Source of the DNA: Gelatoporia subvermispora B
Taxonomy: Eukaryota; Basidiomycota; Agaricomycetes; Polyporales; Gelatoporiaceae
Length of the DNA stretch: 64,000 nucleotides
Reading direction: 5' to 3'
Assembly (NCBI GenBank): GCA_000320605.2
Contig: KB445820.1
Coordinates: 62,001-126,000, forward strand
This document shows, piece by piece, positions 32,119 through 44,380 of the stretch. The position numbers were made by a program, and so were the translations under genes. The first letter of the stretch is position 1. Every line of letters starts with the position of its first letter. The notes under the pieces were generated by a model. That model saw only the letters and a list, made by a program, of their open reading frames with translations, had not been told where the DNA came from and did not search any database.

Positions 32119-34359
32119 ATGTGGAAGATTGTCTTATCTGTGCTCTCTGCCGCACTGCTATTATCAGGAGCGACAGCTGCACCAGCAGCTACTTCGCCGC
32201 CACCACCAAGCGAGACCGTAGCCTTAGCTAGTGACGACCCCAACGAGGCATTGTGGAACGAGAACACTACAATTATCCCGGAAGCCATACGTGGATCTTT
32301 GGGCGCAACCGTTATCGGCCCTCAGAATGTTGATATCGACAGACAAAACGCCGATTTGCTGGCTCCGCCTAGTACCGATGCCGGCACAGTGTAAGCCAGC
32401 CCTGATAACTTTACATGCTCTACAAGGGACAGTTTCCTGATTACGCGGTTGGTACAGCGCAAATGCCAAATGGCCTTTCGGTTTGAGCCACAACCGACTC
32501 CAGACTGGCGGTTGGGCTCGTCAGCAGAACAGTGAGCGTCTGCTTTATGCAAGGTGATCGTCACTCATCTCGAATGTTACAGCCGATACTTTGCCTATCG
32601 CAACGTGTGAGTTCTGTGAAGTACACATGAAACGAACATAGCTCAAATTATCTGCGCCTATAGCAATGGCAGGTGTCAACATGCGCCTGGAGGCTGGTGC
32701 GATACGGTGAGTTTGTTACGTCTTAGAGGAGATCGACATCCCATCTCATGATCGGAAATAGGGAGCTGCACTGGCATCTGACAGCCGAAGTAAGTCAACG
32801 ATCAAATAAACTCAATTGGTCCTCCGCTCATCGAGGTTACGTTGCCTGTAGTGGGCATTCGTATTGAAAGTAGGATTCTAAATCCCTTTCCCGTTCCTGT
32901 TTTGCTGATGTTGATTTTCGTGATTACGTAGGGCTCAGTTCAGCTCACTGCTGTAAACATGGACGGTCAGAATTTCCTTGACACTGTGGTGAGCATCCTC
33001 CTGTGTCGTTCGGACCCATCTATATATATAGGCGTGTGCTCAAAATGACGTAGGGGCCTGGAGACCTCTGGTACTTCCCACCGGGCATCCCACACAGTCT
33101 GCAAGCCACCAATGACTCTGCTGACGGAGCCGAGTTCCTCCTGGTGCGCTACCACGATCCATCAATTAGATCGTATCTTCATGTTATCATATAGGTCTTC
33201 GATAATGGGGCATTCAGCGAAGACGATACGCTCCTGGTTCGTTCGCATCTGCGATGAGATGCCGATAGATTGCTCATTTGTATACAGTTGACAGATTGGA
33301 TGGCGCATGTCCCCAAGGAGGTGATTGCGAAGAACTTCGGGACCACCATATCCGCATTCGACAATATTCCTGGCCAGCAACTGTACATCTTCCCGTCAGG
33401 TGTGATTGGAACTAGTTACTTCATAATGAAGCGACTAAATCTTTGCCTATGTAGTGCCTCCTGCGGATGATACACCAGTTCCAGACAGCCCTCAAGGCCA
33501 AGTGCAGAACCCATTTACATTCAAGCTGTCCCAGACCAGTCCTCGCCAGCTTGCGGGCGGTACCGTGAAGATTGTCGATTCAAGGAACTTTACTGTCGCC
33601 ACTGCGATTTCCGCGGCTGAAGTAACGGTAGAGCCTGGAGGATTGAGGTTTGTTGACGGTGCTATGTCCATGTTTGAGGCCGCACTGACATTCACGCCAA
33701 TCTAGGGAGCTCCACGTATGTTACACATTTCACCAGTGTGTCTCATAACATACTCACGTTCGGCATAGTGGCACCCGACACAAGACGAATGGACTTACTA
33801 CATGTACGTGAAAATTCGAAGAATATTTCCTTAATCTAAGCACTCCACAAATAGATCTGGAGAAGGACGTGTAACCGTATTCGCTGCTCAAGGCAATGCA
33901 CGCACCTTTAACTATGAGGTATGTCTTCACCCTAGCCTACGAACACACGTGTTGATCAGTCGCAGGCTGGAGACGTCGGTTTTGTTCCGGCTTCGTTCGG
34001 TAACTTCTGTGTACTCTCATGCTCTCCTCTAGCGTTGACATCGGAATCCAGGGCACTTTGTTGAGAACATCGGCAACGATACGCTGCATTTCCTAGAGAT
34101 CTCTAACTCGAGTGAGTATTGCGAATCATAGTTCCGGATCGCAAATTGAACACAGGGTCGTTTGTTTGAAGATCTCTTCCAGGACGTCAGTCTCAACCAG
34201 GTTAGTTACGCTCCTATCGTCACAAGAAACACACTAAGACTTTGACAACAGTGGCTTGCGCTGACACCACCAGAACTCGTCAAAGCGCATCTAGGGCTGT
34301 CAGATGAGACGATCAGTCACTTTAGCAAGACGAAGCAGATCGTAGTAGGACCTTCATAA
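32119..34359 (+). CDS. Secreted oxalate decarboxylase 2 (bicupin)
   Basis: Mn-dependent, extracellular oxalate to formate plus CO2, like the paralogue at 16353-18500. A signal peptide (MWKIVLSVLSAALLLSG), then [55 protein letters not shown] and cupin 1 ELHWHLTAE/WAFVLKG with WYFPPGIPHSLQ. Cupin 2 has [19 protein letters not shown] and FVPASFGHFVENIG. The C-terminus is WLALTPPELVKAHLGLSDET with the stop at 34357-34359. All metal ligands are kept. An intron splits the first cupin motif between Glu and Trp, leaving an exon of only 18 nt for WAFVLK; copy 1 has no intron there. It lacks the Ser-rich linker of copy 1. Complete and probably active. Confidence 0.92.
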
Positions 34360-34677
34360 CGGTTATTGTCCCGAGAGCAATATTTATTTCAGTTCGATAT
34401 TCCACGCTCTGTGTTCCAGTACTACTGCTGTGACGCACATGTATCTTACTTAAATCATGAAGAAGTAACATATGTGGATACCTCCGCAAACGTCGAGAGA
34501 CTTGATACGAGCACAAGTCCGAGAGAACAAGCATAAGAAGTGATCATACTAGTTATACAGAGAAACCGATGAAGAAACAAGCACCGTAACACAAGAGACA
34601 TATCGTACAACCAAACAAGGTCGTATTAGAGACGTCCGAATGAAGCATGGAGTGAGTACGTCGGGGAGTCGCGAAGT
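34360..34677. other. Intergenic (convergent 3' flanks)
   Basis: Short AT-richer spacer between convergent genes. Nothing specific. Confidence 0.4.
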
Positions 34678-35988
34678 TCAGTCACGCGGAGAACTAGAAA
34701 CATGCGCCGAACTGAAAGTTGACCTGCGCGTACGTCTTCCCCGGAGCTGGGCATCCTGGGGGTCCACAGCTTCAATAGCTCCGCGAGCTTCAGTCGGGGT
34801 TGACGCGGATACCTGGCCGAGAGCCGCGTTCTCATGAGTGTTGCGCCCAAGTTGAAGGCTGGATACCATATGCTGTAACCCCATGTCGTTCGTACTTAGC
34901 GAACGGCCACGAGCGCGAGGCTGAGAGACACCGCCCTGGCTGTCGGCGGGTAATGGCAAGAGCTTAGAATAAGGCGTCCTGCGAATCTCCGCGAGTCGTG
35001 TGGCGAATGGACTACCTTCGTACCAGGAAGTAAGTGGCGTCCCGGGGTCGTTAGACAGAACGCTCCAGTCAGAGACAGCAGAATTCATCTGGGTCGGCGA
35101 GAGTGTTGCGTTGTCCACAAGGTTGGCCTTCAGTGCGGACAAACGCGGCCGAGCCATGGTGGGGGAGTGAATTGACGATATGATCATTGGAGATGAGACG
35201 CCGGGGCGACCATGAGCAGCTTCGCGAGAGTAGCGCCGATGCGCTGCGGCAGCCGTGGCGTCGAGATCGACATCAGTGGTGCCCAACGGGAGAGGTAAAT
35301 CCTCTAATTCTGCAGCCCCTCCAGTGTTCAACGCGGCCCTGTCCCTCTTCGAACTACTGGAGTAACCTGACGAGAATGCGCGAACGTCCTCATCAAGATC
35401 GATGCGGACCATTCGCCCATGCACGTCATGGGATATCCGCTGCCTCCGTACGCCATCGGGTTCCGCGTCGTGGGCATCCTCGTCAGCAGAAGCGTCATCG
35501 GAGTCGCTGCTGCTGGCGCCTTCCTCGGTGTCCATACCTTCTCCATCGGCCGTCCGTCCATCCGCGTTCTCAACGGAGACGACTAGAACGTTTCCGGTCG
35601 CGCCGTCGTCGCCGGACGGCGCGACAAAACGTTCAAGGTCGTCTCCGTTGCCCGGCATCTCCCTGCGGCCCATGTCGGCATCGCCGTTGAAGAAGTACCG
35701 GCCACGCCTCTCGGAAACAGGCGAGCTCCCGGCATCTCCAGGAATATATCCAACCGTGTCGTCAAGCATTGACAGGCCTGCCGCCACAGAGGGATTTACT
35801 CCATCTCCGAAATCCCATTCGGGAGGGGGCGCGCCAGCTGGTCCGTGGGTGAGCCCCATAGCTCGGTGGCGCATGTATGGATGGCCGTTAAACAACGGAG
35901 AAGATCCACAAGCTGAGAACTTGGGAGCCAACTCAGGGTATACATCCGTCGTTCCTGGCTGTCGAGGCTCTTGGGTCCTGACTGACAT
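34678..35988 (-). CDS. Uncharacterised acidic Ser-rich protein
   Basis: A single open exon of 436 codons from the ATG at 35988 (MSVRTQEPRQPGTTDVYPEL). No domain is recognised. It shows an acidic stretch (DTEEGASSSDSDDASADED), Ser/Thr-rich segments with SP sites (SIHSPTMARPRLSALKANLV), and a short conserved-looking motif DWSVLSNDPGTPLTSWYEGS followed by PFATRLAEIRRTPYSKLLPL. No signal peptide or membrane segment. Length and coding bias on this strand make it a real gene. A regulatory or scaffold role would be a guess. Confidence 0.7.
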   Translation of the reverse strand: MSVRTQEPRQPGTTDVYPELAPKFSACGSSPLFNGHPYMRHRAMGLTHGPAGAPPPEWDFGDGVNPSVAAGLSMLDDTVGYIPGDAGSSPVSERRGRYFFNGDADMGRREMPGNGDDLERFVAPSGDDGATGNVLVVSVENADGRTADGEGMDTEEGASSSDSDDASADEDAHDAEPDGVRRQRISHDVHGRMVRIDLDEDVRAFSSGYSSSSKRDRAALNTGGAAELEDLPLPLGTTDVDLDATAAAAHRRYSREAAHGRPGVSSPMIISSIHSPTMARPRLSALKANLVDNATLSPTQMNSAVSDWSVLSNDPGTPLTSWYEGSPFATRLAEIRRTPYSKLLPLPADSQGGVSQPRARGRSLSTNDMGLQHMVSSLQLGRNTHENAALGQVSASTPTEARGAIEAVDPQDAQLRGRRTRRSTFSSAHVSSSPRD

Positions 35989-37582
35989 TCGAGAGCGTAA
36001 ATGCCTCGAAATAGCAATGATGTCGCAAACTAGGGCCTCGTCTCCGTAGGCGATCCTGTACCGCCCGTCAACAACCTGTATATTTTTACTTATGATGGCT
36101 CACATGGATGCGTCAGCTTCGCTGAGTTCGAGGAAGACCGACCCAGACAAGCGTTGTTCCCCGATCAAATCCTTGATTCTTGAAGTGGTCAAGTCCAGCG
36201 ACCTATCAACGTACTCAAGGAGCGACCTAGGTTCCCATAGAATGGGGTCATTCTATTGATCTTTGTTTAGCTGTTGCCGTACACCTGTCAGAGGTTACTT
36301 CACCGGGGGTATGAGATGGCGGCGGCGGCCGTGTCCAGCGATAACGGTGGGCCGTATCGGCGGCTTCGATATCTTGCTCAATCCTTGACCCTGCTGGCGA
36401 GACGCCACGGGCGAGGTTGCCGTTTGGAAAGGGCTGCTAGCCATTTCCCCGGTGCCTCGAGAACCAGCGTGCCTAATTCCTGACATAAGTGGAGATACTT
36501 TTATCACGCCGGTGCTGCGAAAGCACGGCTGGGAGGAGTGGTGGAATGGCCACATGCTGCGGAGAAGCTCCTATTGCAGTTGAGAGAGAATCAGAAACGA
36601 AACGTGACAGTCAAGGGGGGAGAACCTAACGAGATTCTAGAATAGGTACCTGTGTGCGACAATCGGTGTTGATTCTTATGTCGCTGGTCAATATCGCGCC
36701 TCAAACGTATCGCAACTAAGCGGCGGCGTTTTGGACGATGTGGGGGTCGAGGAGATAGATAACGGACTGACTGGGTTTATCAGAGATGGTCCTGTGTATA
36801 TGTACACAGCCCCTCGGAGGGCGCCAGGGAAACAAGGACACCCTGGACGACAGCTCGGGCATAAGGTTGGCCTCGAGGTGTTGTCTGCTCTAATATTAAC
36901 ACTTCGATATGCCATATCGGACTGCACTCACCAATTGGGAACCAGGGAAGCTGCGTTTTCGGCAACTCTCAGACATGTGCGCAGTACCTAAGCGCCCCGG
37001 AGTTGCATCGAACTAACCCCATGTTGCGATGCGCAGCCCGTGTCCATGTAGGCATTCAGTGCAAGCGCAGCTACCAGTACTTCCAGCCGCAGTAGGCATC
37101 CTCCGAATGTCTGCCATAACAGCTAGGCCACTGGCGAGTGTTGATGGTGAAATTCGCGGTGAGACTTGACACTGTTCGTAATACAAGGCAGCAGTGTCAT
37201 CAGGCCCCAGGACTCAGCAAGGATACGGAGCTGGGAGAATATACTTCATACGGCAGATGGATCAGCGAACCTAGTATAAGTGAAATGACTCAATTGAACG
37301 TCGAATATCCTTCACGTTCAATTTCGCGGTGTCGAGTCGGAGGGCTTTCCTCGACTCAGCAGTCCGACAATGTTCGCCGTTCGGCAACAGACTTGTGGTC
37401 CAGTCGCCGGCAGATGGGCTGGGCACGAGCCTGGAAAAGATGCACGTGATATTCACGTGACTGAATCCGCGCCGAGAATCTGAGAGCGCCAGGCAACTCC
37501 GTTCAAAGCTGTTCAAAGCTATCGTAAAGCGTTGAGCTCTAGAGATCTTGAAGCTGTCTCAAACGCTGGCATATCCATTAGA
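35989..37582. other. Intergenic
   Basis: Several short open frames on both strands (for example 36295-36555 minus, ending MASSPFQTATSPVASRQQ-type sequence, and 36731-36991 plus) have no recognised match. No repeat is obvious. Confidence 0.3.
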
Positions 37583-38643
37583 ATGGCGTCTATCTGGGGT
37601 GCTGCACGCAGGGCAATGACTCACCATCGGTTCTCTTCCCGAAAGTTCCCACCTCGTGGCATTGTGGTGATTCAAGAGGCGCGTCGCTGTGCCCACAAAT
37701 TCTCGAACGGAAAGAATCCATACGACATCGTCTCCGAGTTGCTACTGCCGCCTCTGCCAGCGAAACCACTCCGAAAATCTACAACACACCTCACAAGCGA
37801 GGAGATTCAGGACTATCTTGAACCACTCTACTCGCGGGGCTGGGTGGTCTACAGCTCGCAAAGAGCATACGGTTCCTCTCCGTACAGCCCTGATGCCTCA
37901 GAAGGCGGGCCGTCCCCAGAGCTAGTCAAGGGACTGTGGTTCAGATCAAATGCATCTGCGGTCAGGTTCTTGCGGACGGCGCTGGATATTGCCGAGAAGG
38001 AAAATGTAGGTAGCCTCTTTCCTCGTCCTCGTTGATCTGAAAGCTCATAATCCCATAGCATCACCCCACGCACATCTCGCTGATCAGCCGCCACATAATT
38101 CTGCGAATGCACACCCACGAGGCGGTCCCAAATGAGGAGCTATCTCATGTTGTTCAAGACCCAGTCGTCCCAGGGATCACGCTCCGCGATGTCCGTCTGG
38201 CCTACTTGCTGGAGAATGCATATGTGCACGCTGTCATTAACCGCGAGACATTGAATACCTCTCGAATGACAATTCAAAATCAAGAATTACCATGGACTGC
38301 GCTTCAGCTTGAAAAATTGAGATATTCTCAAAGTGCAGAATCGGAGGAGGACGGCGCCAAACAACCAGAGATCAAAGTCTATGCTCCGCGCATGAAAGTT
38401 ACAAGGTCTCCCAGGGGGTTGGTCACTCCGCAATATACCCCATCGTCGGATCCAACTGGGAGTATGCCAGTCAGTGCGGCGGCTTCCGCAGCTGGTGAGG
38501 AAGTCCCAGTTGATCCTGAGGATCTGGGCGAGCTTGAACGTCAGGTATGTGATATTTTTTGCAAACCAGTCTGGATCTGATCTGATCAACGGTCACAGTT
38601 CTGGAACGGAGGCTCCAGTGGAAACCGAGCTGCACAAGAGTAA
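37583..38643 (+). CDS. Pterin-4a-carbinolamine dehydratase-like protein
   Basis: Similar to 4a-hydroxytetrahydrobiopterin dehydratase. The chosen ATG at 37583 gives MASIWGAARRAMTHHRFSSR, a likely mitochondrial presequence; an in-frame start at 37532 is possible. LTSEEIQDYLEPLYSRGWVV and SAVRFLRTALDIAEKENHHP carry the family signature ENHHP, split by an intron after Asn. It continues THISLISRHIILRMHTHEA, with the TH of the active site, and GITLRDVRLAYLLEN. A long C-terminal extension beyond the usual roughly 100-aa domain is acidic and Pro-rich and ends FWNGGSSGNRAAQE with the stop at 38641-38643. In basidiomycetes such proteins need not act in biopterin recycling, so function is uncertain. 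Confidence 0.75.
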
Positions 38644-38825
38644 AGACATCCGTGCGCAGGATACTCTCGCGATTTCACTGCATTGAGATCTTACGGTATA
38701 CACGTATTAGCATATCACTACAGGGGCCGAGTTATGGTCGCAATACACATCCAACTGCTTTGAATTAGTATACATTAGTAATACAAATTTCAGGCCCATC
38801 GTGACAAGCCGCGAACGCTTGCGAA

Positions 38826-40149
38826 CTATTGTCCTCCAATGTGCTGTCTCAGAAATGCAAGCTGGGCTTGAAGTGATTGCTGGTGGAAAGGCCCGCCAGG
38901 GTATACATCGAAGTGACCTGGTCAGCAAACTCTGATTAGCACTACTTTGTTACATCTTTGGGGAGACGTGAGAGCAGGAGAGATGGTGAAACTCACCGCC
39001 TTCAACACGGATAACTTGCGCTTTAGGGCTCTTGCCACTGACTTCCTCGACACCTCTGAAATCGCAAATATTGTCTTCAACGACTCCAACGAGCAGTACG
39101 GGGCACCTGATAAGGTCTGCATGCGCATGGGGCGCATATGCGACGAATTCGAGAACGCTTGATGCGGTCAGCTGTCCTACCGGTGTCAGCGGCCCCGCCT
39201 TTCACGTGCATGAACTCGCACCTCGTTGTTGTATGGCCCCCTTGAGATATCGGGGTAAGACGAGAACGCGATGCACGAGTTCCAGCAACCATACTCACCC
39301 GAGCCTGTGCATGCCTTCGACTGAGCCCGGCGCAGTCAACACACCAACCGTGCCGGGCGCTGATGTGGCCGGAATATAGAGAGGGGAAAGACTCACGGCT
39401 TGCCTCAGAGCGTCAACGAGCGCATATGCGAAGGTCTTGAGCATCACGAAAGACAGAGGCGCCGGAGGTTGGAAGCCAAGGTAGGGGCACTGCGAGATAA
39501 CGGCGACAATGTTGAGGTGGGTCTGTAGCAATTGTAAGACCGATCTAACGGTGAGTAATGGTCGGCATACCTCGCTGGCAAGTGTGACGACGTGCCCTCC
39601 TATTGAGGAGGTTGACAATCGACGTGAGCAGTGTGTATCTTATAGGCTCAGGGCTCACCAACCAGAGAAGCTAGTACCCCACAGTATGACCCGATTGGGG
39701 TCGAATTCGGGCTGCTGCCTACAGAACTTGATGACTGCCTTGTAGTCATCTAGTTGTTCGGTCACATAAACGGCATGGCGAGGTTCGCCGTCTGTAGATA
39801 CGCGTTAAAGAGGTCCCCTGGCGACGTCCTCGCGTTGACAAGACGTAGGAAGTAGGAATCACCTGAGCCCCCCCAGCGACGATAGTCAAACACCACGGAG
39901 GCATACCCTAGGTTCGCGAACGCCTCCGCATAGGGTGCCAGAGACATTGCTTTGTTGGCTGACAAGCCATGAGCCCTACGGTGGTTTGAGAACGGGGAAA
40001 GCAATCCGATCGAAATACGACTACATTATGATTATCGGACATGGCTTTGGGGCTTGCTTAGGCAAGTAACGCCATGCGTCGAGGTTCCAGCCTGGGGTTG
40101 ACGAGGGGATCTTGACGTCAGTCTTAACAAAGGGAGAATCGACGGACAT
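38826..40149 (-). CDS. Alpha/beta hydrolase
   Basis: A peptidase-S15/dienelactone-hydrolase-like alpha/beta hydrolase. The ATG at 40149 gives MSVDSPFVKTDVKIPSSTPG, then WNLDAWRYLPKQ, IIMAHGLSANKAMSLAPYAE, LGYASVVFDYRRWGGSDGEP (exon join), AVIKFCRQQPEFDPNRVILW and the nucleophile elbow GTSFSGGHVVTLASE. Next are LNIVAVISQCPYLGFQPPAP, LIRCPVLLVGVVEDNICD and GGHFDVYPGGPFHQQS with the catalytic His. It ends FLRQHIGGQ at 38826. At least six GT-AG introns. All catalytic residues are present. The substrate is not predictable. One exon near 39170-39260 could not be resolved. Confidence 0.8.
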
Positions 40150-41145
40150 TGCTCGACAGTAATATCTGCAGACACAGGGTTGGGGTTGCCGTTTAGCACG
40201 AAGCTCGGAACGTATAGACCAGTAGTAACTTGTAAGCCGTTATGGCAAAACGAGCAATGAAGGTGGGCTACTGAGGCTACAAGTACAAAGGGAGGAGGTG
40301 CTCTCCAGCACACGTGACCGAACCTGCGTCGGAGACGGAGGTGGAAAATGGGCGACGCGTTTGACGCGTTCGACAACGATCGTCTTGCGCACAGCGACTG
40401 CATGCAATCGAGAGCCCAAGACAGTCCAGAAGAACATGCCTTAGGGAGTGCTACTTGCCTTGTGATACTATCTTCGACAATGCAGGCGACCTATTCTCGC
40501 AGTTCCGAAAGTTTCGGGTGGCACAACTGCTACACGAGGTGAGCGGGAAGACACGAACTTAGTCGCCGTTGCCAATTTGGGGGCATTTACTACGAACCTC
40601 GGAGTGGCACACTGGGACACGCTAGGTACGTACCGCTTCTGATCAGATGCCCTAGCGTCTGCTTACATTTTCTGCAGATATACGACGCACCTGTGAGGCG
40701 TTTGACGATACAAAGGCGGAGTTCGCTGTCGTGCCGTCTCCCCCGTCTCGGAGCAAAGAGACAAAGCTGCCGGGCTGTCCCTGTGTGTCCCTGGTTGATC
40801 CCCGCGTGCAGACGCAAGCCCAGACACAGTGCTTTGTGCCCAAAGAATTTCGCTTGCTGCTACGCGGCGGGACAAGATTTTGACGGCGACGTGATGTTCG
40901 CGGCAGGTGGACTCGGACGGTCAAGTAGCGCACAACACTGGGCGAATGCCTACGCCAATGCTTCGATGCATGTCGCTCGCCTCGTGACGAAAATTCCGGT
41001 GCGCCCACACACGCAAGGCCTGGTGGTCTCACAGTGATTCCCCCTAATTGTGAGTTTTATTAAGGTTTGCGACTGAGCGCCTAGGGTTATCCTGAACTCT
41101 CACGTCGATAAGTCGCATTTCGCGTTGTAGGTCCAATTGCCTCAA
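40150..41145. other. Intergenic
   Basis: Contains an open stretch at about 40680-40870 (TCEAFDDTKAEFAVVPSPPS) without start or homology. The rest is the 5' flank of the forkhead gene, possibly with a 5' UTR intron ending at gcgttgtag (41130). Confidence 0.3.
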
Positions 41146-43496
41146 ATGGATAGAAATCCTTCCGCAGGGCGCTTCTACGCGTTCAACGCAACCACCTCCT
41201 CCAATTTCCTCGTTCCTGCCCACCCTGTCTCTCGAGAAATTCCGCTTCAATATTCCGACGAGGACTCTGGCTCCTCGGACGATGGGCGCGCTCTTCGGGG
41301 CTCCCAGCGTTTCGAGCAAGTTCAGCCCCTACCTTACTCCCGTTCTCCTTCATTTCGCCCCGAAATCGCGCCCTTCGAGGATGCGCGAACAGCTCATACC
41401 CCCGACGCCACAGTTTACGTGGAGGACACGCCTTACATCCCACCAGAGGCCTCCACACATGTCCGATCGTCCCCGTTCGCCCATGCAGTCACTCCAGTGG
41501 CACACGACGCCATTATTTACGATGATCGCGTTCCTCTCGCCCCGTCGATGACCCCAGCTGCGCCCTACTCTGTACGTGTCGCTCTCCTTGTTTATCTGAT
41601 GAGAATCCTGCAATCTGATTGGCTGCCAAATTTCGCAGGGGCGCAGCAGCAGTGGCAGCAGCCCATCGGGCGGCAGCGAACACAGTGGCCACTACCGACA
41701 CCAGAGTCAAGGTAGCCCCTCCAGCGGCAGCAGCCATGACGGTCTGGGTCTCCAGGGCACCTTTGATACCCCCTACATCCCTCCGTCGACGCCGCAGGCG
41801 GCACCGCCACCCTCCGTCCCGTTCAACCAAACGCGATACCCCGCCTACGATGCGCATGCCCGGAGGATCGGCATGGAGCATGTTCGCCACCAGACGTTCC
41901 CCAACCAGCGTGGAGGAGCGTCGTATTATCTTCCTAGGACTCACGGATACCCAGGAGGCATGGGTCCTCCCGTCACTGCCCATCCGTCCGCCTTCATGAA
42001 CGCTTCCCAGATGAGCGCGGTCATGCGTTCTGAGAACATGGGCATCCCCCTCGCCCCCGACCCGACTCCACTGGTCGACTTCCAGGCACGGAGCCTGCCT
42101 CAGACGCCTGAATATATCGAGGTTCCCCTGCCTTCCTTCCCGCCCCCGCGTGCTGACAATTCGGCTGCGTCCACTCCCGGAGACCCGAACGAGATCCCAG
42201 ACCTCGAGAAGGAGCTGCGCCGCCGGTTCGCTCTATCCGATGACACTCCGATCAATTTGAGTGTCATTCCCGATCCCCCTCCCGGAGAAAAGCCCGGCCA
42301 GTCGTATCCGACGCTCATCAAGTTGGCTATCTACGGTAGCCCTTACAAGCGTTTGACCCTCCAGGGCATCTTCGAGGCGTTGGAAAACCGTTTCGAGTGG
42401 TTCAGGAACAACAGGCACGACAAGGCTTGGCAGGTGAGACAAAAACTCGTGTCACGTTTACAGCCATATTGAACGTCCTGTCAAATAGAACTCCATCAGG
42501 CACAATCTGTCTCTCAACAAGGTCTTCGTCAAGGTGGAGAAACCGATCACGGAGCCGGGCAAGGGCATGTACTGGACTGTCGACTACAGCCAGGGCGAGG
42601 GGAACAAGCGTCCGCGCAAGCGTAACAAGAAGCCGACCAAGGCAGAACGCGCGCGTATGGCGCGCGAGCGCGGGGAGGCGGCTGTGGCCCAGGACCAGGA
42701 CCAGGAGCAGTCAAGCTCAAGCGCCTCGGAGGACGAGGATGTGCGCGCCACAACGGATACCATGAACGCGAACATGGTCATTGACCCCGAGCTGCTCAAC
42801 CAGGGCCACGTCGTTGGCGAGGGCCGTGCTCGCACCCAGACCCCTCGTCTCACGCGTAGCCGTGCGCGCCAGGCCGCGCCATACACGACGCCGGAGTCCA
42901 CGCCTGCCATGAGCACGACTTCTCTGCCGTCCATGCGTCCCATGCCTCCTGCTGCCGGTCCCAGCCAGCTTCATGCCACTCAGTCCCCCACTACCACGTC
43001 GCCTAGAGGGCCTATGCTTCCCAGTGCACCTACGCCCGCGCACGAGCGGGTCACGCGGAGCACGAGCGGCGTGACATTTGGCCAACCCTCATTTGGGCAG
43101 CCCTCCTTTGGTCAACCGTCCTTCGGCGCTCCCACTCCATTCGGACAGGCCACTGGAAGGTCTTCAATGCAGTGGTCGCAAGCGAGCGCGCCGACGCTCT
43201 CTGGCGTGTATTCCTCGACGCGAGCCCCAGAGTCGTTTTTACCCACGCTGACTGGCGGGGTCCCACTTCTCCCTCCTGTCTCGTCCTTCACGGTCGTCGG
43301 CGGGCGCGGTGGCGCTGCTCAGCAGTCCGGAAACAGGAACGCGACTGCGTCGTCTTCTAGGAGCGCCGACGCTAGACACGTGCAACCTGTTGCTGCACAG
43401 AGTGGCACACGTGCACAGCCCACCCAACGCGGGAGAGCACCCACCCAGACCCGGTACAGTGGCAGCAGCGGCTCAGACTCGTCCATGAGTCCTTGA
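41146..43496 (+). CDS. Forkhead transcription factor
   Basis: DNA-binding regulator of the nucleus. The ATG at 41146 opens [20 protein letters not shown]. The long N-terminus is Ser/Pro-rich. A forkhead (winged-helix) domain is split by an intron: [20 protein letters not shown] and [20 protein letters not shown] before it, then [19 protein letters not shown] and [19 protein letters not shown] after it, with the recognition-helix motif SIRHNLSLN intact. A basic NLS-like run follows ([19 protein letters not shown]). The C-terminal third is disordered and holds three GQPSF repeats followed by FGAPTPFGQ, resembling nucleoporin FG repeats. The stop is at 43494-43496. Two introns (about 41570-41640 and 42434-42490). 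Target genes are unknown. Confidence 0.9.
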
Positions 43497-44380
43497 AAGT
43501 ATCCACAGCACTCGACGCGCCGCAGTGTCGGGGTTAATGGCTGCTCTCCAGGGTTTATGACTGATTCTTCGGTACGACTCCATACTCAGAAAAGCTCTCG
43601 CGATACCGATACATCCCTGCTATCTAATTGTCCCGGCTCGACTCCGTTCCGACTCGCCCCAGAAAACTGAAATACTCACTGATCACCATGGCTCGTCGTC
43701 TCTATGCCCCGCCCCGTCTGATGAACGTTCTGACCGCCTGGCCTCCGGCACAAGGCTCTCGACGCGCACTCATCGCTATTCCAGTTGCACATTAATCACT
43801 ATGCAGGTTGCTTGGCTTGTCTCGCATGCCTGTTTTCGCTCTGCTCCCACTCTTGGTTTGTCTGCTGTCCTTGACTTGGAGTTTGTACGATAGATCATTC
43901 GGCCACTTCCGGCCTTCCGTCATCCTGCTTTCTGATTGCTCCATTTGTACCGTGTACATAGATATCTGCATATTGCTATCAGTCTCGAATGTTGTACGTA
44001 ATCTACTGGGAATGTATCACCCTGTTCGCGAGGAATCCCCATGCACTGAGACTCTGGTTCCTGGTAAGTAAGTTGCAGTACTATAAGGTCAAGAACAGGA
44101 CCAACAGGACCTCGATCCGATTCGGACGAACTCTACCAAACGCGTCTAGTCACGCTCACGTGCACATATCGTCACCTGGTCACGCGAAGTCTCAAGTCAG
44201 GCAGGCGCGGGCTTGAGGCACAGTCTCTTTTGAGCTTCCTTTTGTTTAGCAAGCTCTCCAAGGGCATGCAGTTGGCCGATATTATCTCCAGGAAAGTGAC
44301 CAAGTTGTACCGACGATACCGTGGAACTATACAGCAGACCAGTCTAGACCGGGGCATGCCCATCAGGAGAAGCTAAGGTT
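43497..44380. other. Intergenic (convergent 3' flanks)
   Basis: 3' flank between two convergent genes, pyrimidine-rich in places. No gene can be supported. Confidence 0.4.

Noticed and set aside
41513..41983. 156-codon open frame antisense to the forkhead gene
   Set aside because: Low-complexity shadow of a Ser/Pro-rich exon.
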